64,000 nt of DNA from Mauremys mutica (lineage: Eukaryota > Chordata > Testudines > Geoemydidae): assembly GCF_020497125.1 (NCBI RefSeq), contig NC_059081.1:20183105-20247104 (forward strand). Direction: 5' to 3'. Under the pieces are notes generated by a model, which did no database searches, was not told the origin of the DNA, and was given only the letters and a program-made list of their open reading frames with translations. Position 1 is the first letter of the stretch. The number at the start of each line of letters is the position of its first letter. Below are positions 53,637-64,000 of the stretch, piece by piece. Position numbers and translations under genes: made by a program.

Positions 53637-55555
53637 TGAGTCTCCCCCCACCCAACATTCAAAATAGAAAGAGAGGTTGATCTGAGGTTCCAGATTTGAT
53701 AATCTGATTATACAATTTTTTGATTTTGTTTGTTTTAACTCAAGTACTATGTTTATGATTATTTTTAGTTTCATATAAAGTGATATCCCCTAGCACTAAA
53801 ATATGGAACATCATTCCCAAACTTTTCAATATTTATCATTCTAGATTATGAACTAGTTTTATTTAAACCAAGAAAATAAAATATGAACAGTTTGCAAAGA
53901 ATTATTAAAGAATAAATAGCCTGAAAACAACAACTTGTTACATTCAGAATGAAAGCTAAGGTAGAATTTATTTGAAAGCATTTATGTTGAAAGGTACACT
54001 GTGATACTTTCTCATGTTCTTGGTTAAAGAATATCTTTTTCAAATATTTTTTTTTATTCACTTGGTTTTGGTTTCCCCTTTCCCTCAAATAACTGGGGAC
54101 TCTTAAATTGTATAAGAAATAACATACACCTTCTTAAATACTAAAAGATCTAAAAACATTTAATATTGTAAAGCCTTTAAAATAATTTAGCTATCTAGCA
54201 CTAATACAATTCCCTCTTACTGCTAGAAGTTCAAAACATGCAAAAATTGTATGAACATTGTTCCTTGGAAACTCAGGCATTGTCAGCATGTTGAATCAAC
54301 ACTGTTACAGATGGAAGGTCATTTTGTCTATCCCTCTTCCTTGTTTTATTGTTCTCCTGAATCTTAGTATCCTATGGTTTCTTGTTAAGCAATGGCTTGA
54401 TGACTTCTAGTGATTTTATTTATTTCCTAGGTGTTTGTAGTCAGAAAATTAATGTGTAGTCAGAAAAAAATGCACCTTTTTACTCATCTTTCCATCTGTT
54501 TCCCTGAATCCTATCTGCTTTCTTTACAGAAAAAAATGACCATGTTAGTACTATAGAGTCAATTCAGCTGTGGAAGAATGAACTGGTCTCTAGTCTGCTT
54601 CATGCCTCTTTCTCAACAGAACTGTCAGCCAACTTCTCACAGCAGTAATCTTTAATTACTAGTGATGATGTAAAAGGCAGAGAGAACATAGCAGGATGTT
54701 CACATCCAAGCTTTTATGTGTAGGGCTGGCAGTAGTTGGCTTTATAAACAAAGGATATTTTATATGAAATCCCCACTATATCATTTCTCAAATGTCACTT
54801 TTTAGATTATAACCCTGTTTTAATATTGCTCCGGTGACACTGAAGCAGATTTCTCATTTTTATTTTGTTGACAAGATACTCAGAAGGTCAAAGTCAATCT
54901 ACTTACATTAATATTTTTAAAGATTATTTTTATTCTGTCGATGGTAAAGCAATGGTACACAAGACAAATGGTGCATTACAGAACCATTATCACAGCTTTA
55001 TCAATCAAAGGCCAGAGCAATATCAATGCAAAGTTTCAATTAAATTAAATTTACTGCATTTTTTTAATTTTGTAATGCCCCAACCTTTTTTCCTAGAAGG
55101 ATAAGAACCATTTCACAGTGACTGCTGGAAAATACTGTACGAATAGTTATGTCTGGTCCTGCTTTCTTCAGAATTCCTTTTTGTGGATGTGCAGCTAGTC
55201 CTGGTACTGCATTGCATTAAAACTGTCCTTTGCAAAAGGGGGTTAAGTGGGAGTTAAGCGATCTTCAGTAGTGCATAGGCCTTGGGCCAGCCTTGTGCAC
55301 AAAGGTGAATTTTACCCTGAGCTAATAGCCTGCTAGCAGCTCAGAGAGCTTCTGTGCCCTACATAGACCCTTTTCTGGACTGTTTACTCATGTTTGTATT
55401 ATAAGATCAAGTTGTGACAGTATCTATTAAAATGCCTTTTTGTATCTGTGTCATATTAGTTTGTTGCACCTTCAAGATGAATGTCTCAATGGGAGCCCAA
55501 AACTTTACATTAACATTGCTGTAATGTAGAAGGAATTCAGCTCTGGGTATATATT

Positions 55556-55657
55556 GGGCCTGATTCTCAGAACAGTAGCATTTTACACCAACTTTGTATT
55601 GAATTTGCACTCATGAAAATGACTACACAAGGTGCAGGGCAGCGGAGAATCAGGCCC
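55556..55657. repeat. Short MITE-like element with 13-bp perfect ends
   Basis: Terminal inverted repeats GGGCCTGATTCTC (55556-55568) and GAGAATCAGGCCC (55645-55657), 102 bp overall, with a TTTACACCA block inside. Similar GTGTAAAT and TTTACACCAG blocks occur at 6500, 8215, 25630, 52250 and 59080. Confidence 0.6.
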
Positions 55658-56194
55658 TTTATGCTGTATTTTGTTAAATATACCACTCTGAGAATTGATG
55701 GGGAAAACTGACGAAGAAGAGGTCTGGAGACAGTGGGACTCCCCTATGGAATGGACCATCACCAAACTCAGTGAATTTCCTGAGACTGAGAAGAGGAAAG
55801 GGCCTAATCCCACACAGAGGCTTTAATCCCCTCTGACTGCTATGTGGGATGCCCAGGGCTTTCTCCCTGGCCACTTGCCCACAGTTACACCTACAGAAAT
55901 TAGTCAGATTTTCAGTCTTCACTCCCAGAAGCTTGCCTTGTACTCAACAGGCAGACCATCTCCCAGAACCACAGTAGGTTGCCTTGTTCTCAATAGGAGG
56001 CACTGAGCTCTTAATTTAGATGCCTAACTTGAAGCAGGACTCTCTTGGATATCTTTTGTATTTCTAAACTCCTGACAAAGAATTAATAATAATAAAAGAG
56101 AGAGAGAGAAATTATGCAGAAAATAGTTAATGTAGTATTGCTGTATACATACTAATCTCAGTGTAGCAGGAGTTTATGCCTTGTTTTTGTGAAG

Positions 56195-56372
56195 AATAGT
56201 ACCTCACAACTTCCATCCCAAGAGCTCAAAGTGCTTTACTATCCTTTTTTATGCATGGGGAAACTGAAGCACAGAGAGCTTAAATGCCTTGCCCAGCATC
56301 ACACAATGTATCAGAAGTAGTACTGGGAACAGAACTCAGTTTTCACAATTCCCTGTTGCCTATTATAATTAC
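56195..56372 (-). repeat. MIR-like SINE fragment, inverted
   Basis: CTCAAAGTGCTTTACTATCC, GGGGAAACTGAAGCACAGAG, CTTGCCCAGCATCACAC and ACTGGGAACAGAACTCAG form the inverted MIR-like series. Confidence 0.55.
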
Positions 56373-58140
56373 CTCCCTTTGAAATGAAAAACAAAAGATT
56401 CTACGTGTAAATGGAGTTTAAATATTATTCTTTGCACCGTATTACTGCAGAAGTCCTGTGATATCATTTTAAATGTAATTAATAATAGTCAGCTTTTCAA
56501 TAATAATAAGACAGAATATTCTGTTTAAATGTAATTAATAACACAGCTCAAAATGAATTAGTAATAATATAAATCCACAAAACATGTTGTGGTCTTGTTG
56601 ATGATTAACTACTCTCTTAAAACAAGGCAAATATATTAGATGTTGAAGACATGGCTAATTATTTTTCATTCTTCACGTCTTTATGTTTACAGTAGCTTAG
56701 AAAAAATCCTGTTTTGCGTATTAACGTTAAGAATATTCAACACAACTGAAATTTTCAAAGGGCAGAGAGGGAAGCCTAGGAGCACAGGAGAGGGGCATGG
56801 TAGGACAAGGCAGGAGGGAAGTTAGCAAATTCAATTCAAGAGATTATATTTGGACAAAGATAAGAATGCTCTTACTCCCCCTGTCCCCTTAAGCACATGA
56901 CATTTCTGAAGGCATGACTCAAACAACCACAATCTCTTAATGTTTTATTCTCTAAGGATCAGAATATGTTTTACAGCCTCTGACTGTGGGCTAGTTATGC
57001 TTACAGACTGGAGAAGTGCTAAGGCAACCTCATCAGCTGTCAACTCCATCCCAGTTAGAATGCTTGATTCTGTTCTCACTTACACTGGTGCAAATCAGAT
57101 GCACTAATATGAAGCTGGAGAAAGCCAGAGCAGAATCTAGCACAAGTCATTTACTGTGTAGTTACTGAGGTATTGACTTTCCTAGGCAAAAACAGTATAT
57201 TTTAAAAGCTTATGACAGTTCATGTAAATCCTGACATGCAAATTGCAGGTCAGGGCACAGGCTAATTACCGCTTCTTTAACAGGAAAAAATCTTTATAAT
57301 TAGACTATGTTATGGAAGGGTTGTTTAAAAAAACAAACCCAAAACAACAACTCTGCTATTTCCTGAAGCAGTTCACCTGGAAACTATTTGCCTCTGTGTG
57401 AAGGGGACCGCTGCTGTATTGACTTTAATCAAATGAAGACCCTTCTGTTCATTTTTAATGTGTGACAAAGTCAGATGTGTACTGTGATGAAAGTGTTCAA
57501 TATAACAATTTCCTCCCTCCCCCCCCCCCCCCCGGTGAGGAACAATAAAAGTCAATGTCCATGTCCTGTACTGAACTGTTATCATTCTCCCAGGGGCAGG
57601 CTAGATTGCCTTTAAACAGAAATATTTCTTTTTGTATGATACAACTGTAAGTTTAATTTAATCTCACAGCTCTATTAGTATAATTGTATTACAGATTTAT
57701 GAAAAGAAGTGGACTTTTCAGGGGAGCCAAGGGGTGGTCATCATTATGACCACAAAGATTTAAAATATATAGTCAGCTTTCTTCCTGTCCTGTTTCAGTG
57801 CATATTAAGAATTAAATGATGTACAGTAGCTAGAACTTATATTAGTCTCCCACCTCTCTATAAAAAAAAGATTCTTCTTGAACTATTATTACCATCAATA
57901 CTTAAAGAGGTGTTGCTAAAAAGACATTATAATGTTTTGTTTGCTTGACTAGGTTTTAAAGCTTGCTTTTTTTTTTCTTTTTTAAAACCAACAATTTTGT
58001 GATAGCAGCTCCCTGCAAAAAGACACTGGAAATGGTTCTTTTTGACACATTCAAAGCAAACAAAACTCAATACATGTTGTGGCTGCTAAATAAAAAAAGG
58101 GTGTTTGAGTAACTCTGTCAGCATTATAAAAAAAGTCTTA

Positions 58141-58557
58141 GGGCAGGTCTACACTACAAATTTACAACAGTGCAGTTGCACTGCATCTGGTGATGATGTT
58201 CTCAGCCAATGGGAGAGAATTCTCCTGTCAGCTTAACAAGTCCACCTCCATGAGAGGCAGTAGCTATGTCAGTGAGAGAAGCTCTCCTGCCAGTGCTTCT
58301 GCATGGGGGGTTAAGGTCGGTATAACTACGTCACTCACGGGTGTGGATTTTTCACACCCCTGAGCAATGTAGTTACACCGAAGTAAGTACACCTCTACCT
58401 TGATGTAATGCGACCCGATACAACATGAATTCAGATATAACGCGGTAAAGCAGTGCTCTGGGGGGACGGGGCTGCGCACTCCGGTGGATCAAAGCAAGTT
58501 TGACATAACGCGGTTTCGTTATATCGAGGCAGAGGTGTATATAGTGTGGACCAAACT
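58141..58557. mobile_element. Harbinger-like MITE containing a second MITE
   Basis: Left end GGGCAGGTCTACACTACA after TTA (58138-58140); right end TAGTGTGGACCAAACT before TTA (58558-58560). Inner blocks TTCTCCTGTCAGC and GAGAAGCTCTCCTGCCAG resemble those of 46797-47008. It is interrupted at 58388-58539 by a different MITE. Confidence 0.65.
58390..58537. mobile_element. Nested MITE, 148 bp, TA-flanked
   Basis: Inverted ends CACCTCTACCTTGATGTAA and, on the other end read in reverse, CACCTCTGCCTCGATATAA. TA on each side (58388-58389 and 58538-58539) suggests a Tc1/mariner-type insertion. ATAACGCGG occurs on both arms. It inserted into the outer MITE, so it is younger. Confidence 0.75.
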
Positions 58558-61500
58558 TTAGAGTGAAATCCTAGTCCTATTGAAGTCAGTGGGAATTTCG
58601 CCATTGATTTCAATAGAACCAAAATGTCACCCGTAGTTGCTCAATAGATGTGCTGTTAATTAGTTATGCTCAGTTGAAGCTGTCTGGATGGAAAGGCACA
58701 GACCTAATGGTGGAGAAACTGGTGCAAGGAAAGTCAGATGTGTGGACTGCTACAGGACCGCTATTTTGCTGTCCCGGGTATGGTTACATAATTGTGTTCC
58801 TGCCACAGTGCTCCTGGAACTAGACATCTCTAGAGACATGCAATGGCCAAGGGAAAGGATGGCCTGGCCACTACACGGTCTGTTCCCTTCTAGCATTGGC
58901 TGAAGTAAGAAGGGTACAATAAAAGTGCCCCAGGATGCTGTCACGTATTCCATCTTAGATTTGATTTTTTTATTTACTTCCACTGTATTTACGCTCCATT
59001 TGGCAAACATTGATTCCTTCTACCTGAGGTCACTGGCCAGATCCTCAGCGGCTATAAATCCCATTGAAGGCCTTGCTGATTTACACCAGCTGAGATCTGG
59101 CCACAGGAACCACCAAGATGAAGGATTATTTACTTCCTTGATTTTCCAAGGTTGGCTCAGCTTTCCAAGGTAGATACAGACTACAATGTTATTAACTGTA
59201 TATCAGTCCATTCCTTTGCATTGCTTCTGCCTTTTCCATCTAGCTTCAATGGGGATAGCTTGAGCAGAGCTTGCATGGGGATGTCTGTACAAGCTGGGAA
59301 TCAAACCTTCCAGCTCAGATGTAGACATATCTGAGAAGCCATGTAGCTTGTCTAAGGTATCCAGAGGGAGGCTGGTAAAGATGGTTTAAGGCTCCCTATT
59401 CCTCAGCTGAGCAGAGCACTGCCACCAGGTAGCTCAAGATCTGGCCCCAAATTCCAAACAACCCCGACTTCTATTGGTATAAGATTGTTATATGAAGCCC
59501 AGTATTAACAGCTAGCCCAGCTGTGCTGCATGTAGCCATTTATTTCTCTTTCAGTGACTGTGAAGAAAAGGATGCTAGAATAGAATATATCTGTGCATCC
59601 CCAAAGGGGCCTGTTACCTCCTGATTGATGCTCTGATTCCATTTGGAAAGGAGCAGGGCACTGCAATGCTGGCAGAGGAGGGTAAAGGGTACACAGCAGA
59701 GGGAATTAGAGCAAGACAGGGCAAACTTAAAAATAAAGCATTCTTCATTTTGTATTTATTTACAATGGCATGTTAGGTTTGGTGAGCTAGAACTCTCTCT
59801 GCCATTTGCCCTCCCAGTAAATATCAATGGATTACTCAGACAAAGGCTTAGGAGGCTGAGAGCTTGTTTGTTTACTCTGAATAGCAGCTGCCAGTCAAAT
59901 AATATCAATAGGTGGTAGCAGATAGAAAACACTAAAAGAAATAAGGTCTGTGAGGCTGAGATTTGTATTTATTTTGGCCAGAACAGTGCTAGACACCCAA
60001 TATATTTGAAAGCACATTCTAACGCTCAGAGAAATAGATGGCTAATTTGACGACAATTAATGAAAAATAAGTATTTCTGACACACATGAAAAGAGAGTAG
60101 TCCCCATTCAGCAAGGTGCTGTGATTCTCTGTGATTTGGGTGTCTTTAAAGTTACAACCCAAACACATTAATATACTTTGGGGGCCAAATCCTCCAGCAC
60201 ACAGCCTGAGAAATGTGGACTTCCACTGGACTCGTCCTCTGAACCCCAGGTTGTAACTGCCCCTTTCCTTAATTGCAGTGAAGGTTCCTTGACAATGGGT
60301 CCATGTAACTATCTGTCCATACTCCCTATCCTCCCTTAGCCCACCCTCTCCTCGCTGCAACATAGTAAGAACCCCCCTGGGGCTGCGCTTGCCTAGTGCT
60401 TAGCATCCTGCCTTCTCCATACTGATTCCACTGCAGGCATGGCCCTTACTAGACACAGAGGAAGGGGCGTGTTTGATTCTGGTGCCTATTGGAGAAAAAA
60501 ATTCTGAGATTCTAATGTTTGGATAAAAAATACAAACTGCCCTGCTCTTGCATGGTGATGAGTTCCCTCAGATCTCATTGAAGCCATCAGGGAGTGCAAG
60601 CTCAGCACCTGGTGGGATCAGGCCCATAGGGCCAAGGCTTGCAGTCCTTCCCCCCCAATCCTTACTTTAAAAAAAAAATTCCTATGAGGCAGGTTCTAGC
60701 CATTGTTCGAGCCCCTATAATGCTGCTCCTGAAGTATAAAGAGACCACAAAATGCAACAGCCTGAATGGGAAGTCCTTCAGTGCAGGAGTTATGCAGGGC
60801 CACATGAGCTATCTCCACTCTCAACTCCTGGCATAGAGGTCATGCCAGGGCCAAGCGTAGGTGCTTTGCCAGCCAGGGCAGATACAAACACATACAAATG
60901 TACCGGAGCAAATGAGCTTTAGAAAAAAAAAAGCTGGTCAGCAGAGCATTATGTGCCCTGCCAAGTTGGCACCAGGGCAACTACCTTGCACCTCCACCCA
61001 TAAACTACTCCTGCCAAGGGCAGAGACTGTGGCAGAGGAGAATGTGTCAAGGGAGGATGGGTGAGTGGTCCAAGCACTCAGTGTTATAGGGTTGTGGAGA
61101 AGCCCATTGGGAACTGTTGGCAGGGGGCGGTATATGACAGCTGTCCCTGGGGTTGATCTATCTTATGTCAGGAGTCATACTGTCCTCCACTACAGAGAGA
61201 ATCTAGATGTTGCACGCATAGCTTAAACTCATGTCTTGCACCTTCTACACTGCACCAGTTAGGAATCACAGCACAGAATCTAGCCCATTGAATCTATGGC
61301 CTCAGTAAGGACTTATTTATTTGGCTCATACATTGATTATAAATCCTGTGGACAAAAGAACAGCACTACAGTAACATCAAAGGGTTTGAGCTGTAGATTC
61401 AGAACTATTTTTACTTATGTTTTAAGATGAAATTTAATCTCTTTAGGGAAAAAGTGGCGTTTTATAGTATATTGAGTCATGTCCCAGTATGTTTAATTAA

Positions 61501-62693
61501 AATATAGTGATTTACATAACATTTTCAAATAAGGTCAAAAATATCTAGAGCATTAGGCCATAATTCTAAATGAACTAAAAATAAATAACTTGTTAACTTT
61601 CTATTTCATAGCTGTTTTAATACTAAATACCTCCATGCCTTGCAGCAATATTTCATTGTTCAGATATGATACCAAATTGAAGATTTCAGAGTCTGTCAAT
61701 GGAATCAATTTCTCATTAATGTTATTTACCTTCTGTGGAAAAAGAGTATTGGGAGACAGAGAGGAAACTAGATGAGTAGGAGGAATTCTCTCCAAACTAT
61801 TAGTGGCCAAATTCACAATGGTAAGAGAAGAATGTGTTCCAGTTAATTTTTATGCTAATTTTAATACTATGTTTCAGGGAAGGGTATTATTGTGATCTAT
61901 CAGGTAAAGCCAGGTGAATTTACATTAAAAAAAACCCCAAACCCTATTTGTTCATATTCTTTTGAATAAAACTCATTGACATTTTTCATAAGTATTTGCG
62001 ACCCTCTTTAATTATTGTGAACGTTCTGGTCAGAGAAATTTTATTCACAAGAAATAGTGGTGAATATGAGTGTGAATATATATTTGAGAACATTTGAACC
62101 ATATGCACTCTCTTGGCCTTTTAAAAAATATTGCAAATAAACTCCATAGTAAACAAGCACAAATCACAATCTGTTTGCAGATCATTCAAAAACAGAAGAC
62201 TTCTCTTATTTATAAAGTTTATGCAATTCAGTCAAGAAGCAGAGCTGACACTAGCTGACCAAACATGTGGTACAACTAGCACATACTCATATTCCTAATG
62301 ACCAGGCCCTAAACAAGTCATATTGTGTTCACACACAATATTGATTGGACATGTTTATATAATGAGCACCTATATAGAAATCATGACTCATGAAGATATA
62401 ACTAGGGGACTAAAAAACAGATTGTATGTTACATAATTTATACTTAATGAATGATTCAACCAGCCCTGGTAGACAGAAGTTAGAGAAAAAATTGGACCAA
62501 TCAAAACCACACTTTTTTCTATAGCTCTAATGCTAAAAATATATTTTGAATGTTTTGAAACTAAGGCATCTTGTTATTTTCACAACAATTTACAGCATAC
62601 AACTAAGAGACTGTTATTGATGTAGGTATGATATATCAACCATTCATACAAAATATAGATTTTAGTCTGTTCACTTCTATAGACACACTGTAT

Positions 62694-64000
62694 ATTCATA
62701 GAATCATAGACCTGTAGAACTGGAAAGGACCTCGATAGGTCAGCTAGTACAGTCCCCTGCACTGAGGCAGGACTAAGTATTCTAAACCATCCCTGATAGG
62801 TGATTGGAGGTTTTTTAAGAACATGTTAGAGTAGACAATGACAGCAATTCCACAACCTCCTGTGATAATTTGTTCCAGTGCTTAAATACTCTTATAGTGA
62901 GGAAGATTTTCCTAATGTCTCACCTAAATCTCCCTTGCTGCAATTTAAGCCCATTATTTCTTGTCCTGTCCCCAGTGACTAAGGAGAACAATTTATTACC
63001 CTATAACCTTTTATGTGCTTGAAGGCTGTTGTTATGTCCCTGCTCAGTCTTCTATTCTCCAGACTAAATAAACCCATTTTTTTCAATCTTTCCTCCTGGG
63101 TCATGTTTTCTAGACCTTTAATCATTTTTGTTGCTCTCCACTGGACTTTTGCCAATTTGTCCACATCTTTCCTGAAATGTGATGCCCAGAACTGAACACA
63201 ATACTCCAGCTGAGGCCTTATTAGTGCTGAGTAAAGTGGAATAATTACTTGTTGTGTCTTGCTTACAACACTCTTGCTAATACATCCCAGAATGATGTTC
63301 TCTTTTTCTTTTTTTGAAAAAGTATTTCATTGTTGATTCATATTCAGTTTGGGATCCACTGTAACCCCAGGTCCTTTTCTGCAGTACTCCTTCCCAAGTA
63401 GTCATTTCCCATTTTATATTTGTGTAATTGATTATTCCTTCCTCAGTCTAATACTTTGCATTTGTCATAACTGAATTTCATCCTGCTTAATTCAGACCAT
63501 TTCTCCAGTTTGTCAAGATCATTCTGAATTCTAATGCTATCCTCCAAAGTGTTTGCAACCTCTCCCAGCTTTGTATTGTCTTCAGAATTTATAAGTGTAC
63601 TCTCTATATCATTGTCAAAATAATTTCTGAAGATATTGAATAGAACCAGATCCAGGACAGCTCCCTGTGGACACCAGTCAATAAGACCTTCCAGCTCAAT
63701 TGTGAACCAGTTGGTATGGTTTTCCAGCCAGTTGTGCACTCACCTTATAATAGGTTTTTCTAGGATATATTTTCCTACTTTGCCTATGAGATGTTCATAT
63801 GAGACACTATCAAAAGTCTTACTAAAGTCAAGTTATACCACATCTTCTGCTCCCCCCATCCATGCTTGTTACCCTGTCAAAGAAGATTATTATTTTGGGT
63901 TGGTTTGACTTGATTTGTTCTTGACCATCCCATGCTGGCTGTTACTTATCTCCTTAGTTTCTTCAAGGTGCTTACAAATGGATTATTTCCTCCATTATTT
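62694..64000 (-). mobile_element. CR1 LINE copy, decayed, running off the window
   Basis: Begins ATTCATAGAATCATAGACC and AACTGGAAAGGACC (tail), then minus-strand frames that read RVQRR-like blocks (QWRATKMIKGLENMTQEERL near 63100) and, at 63443-63739, an eroded catalytic region where FADD has become SEDN. Stops and shifts separate the frames. The 5' end lies beyond 64000. Confidence 0.85.

Noticed and set aside
58750..59010. 86-codon minus frame tested as a VWDE signal-peptide exon
   Set aside because: No hydrophobic secretion signal in the right place and no matching phase-1 donor was found.

Overview
This window is vertebrate nuclear DNA: AT-rich, intron-dominated and densely packed with interspersed repeats, with no bacterial-type operons. 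The repeats suggest a turtle, probably a cryptodire. They include a long CR1 LINE with an open reverse-transcriptase frame and the (ATTCTATG)n tail, several older CR1 copies, a tRNA-headed SINE with a CR1-like tail, MIR-type SINEs, hAT-type and Harbinger-type DNA elements, and many MITEs. The species assignment is an inference from repeat style; no species-specific marker was seen.

The only host gene found is VWDE (von Willebrand factor D and EGF domain-containing protein), on the minus strand. Eight coding exons are visible, in transcript order 52663-52847, 35360-35588, 29040-29093, 28499-28731, 17245-17334, 14005-14140, 9247-9464 and 5913-5986. Every junction has AG/GT borders and every phase matches, giving 1219 bp of continuous reading frame (about 406 residues). 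It starts just after the presumed signal peptide, runs through a D8C cysteine-rich domain, and stops in the first residues of the VWD domain. The signal-peptide exon and promoter were not found and probably lie beyond 64000; the rest of the VWD domain and the EGF repeats lie below position 1.

The rest is intron and intergenic repeat. Region 1-5912 has CR1 tails, a C-rich tract and a strong inverted repeat. Region 6-29 kb has MIR-type SINEs and two long decayed CR1 copies in the CR1-antisense orientation. The intron between 29.1 and 35.4 kb has an LTR-like block and the intact-frame CR1, which lies antisense to VWDE and ends only 87 bp from an exon. The 17-kb intron from 35.6 to 52.7 kb is a transposon graveyard: a large foldback element, an LTR-like element broken by three Harbinger-type insertions, a LINE fossil and an hAT element with a target-site duplication. 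Upstream of 52.8 kb are a SINE nested in a MITE, a MITE nested in a MITE, and another CR1 copy that runs off the window.

No tRNA or rRNA genes, CRISPR arrays or second host gene were found. The most informative results are the splice-phase-consistent VWDE model, the intact CR1 frame beside a splice donor, and the nested and foldback elements.
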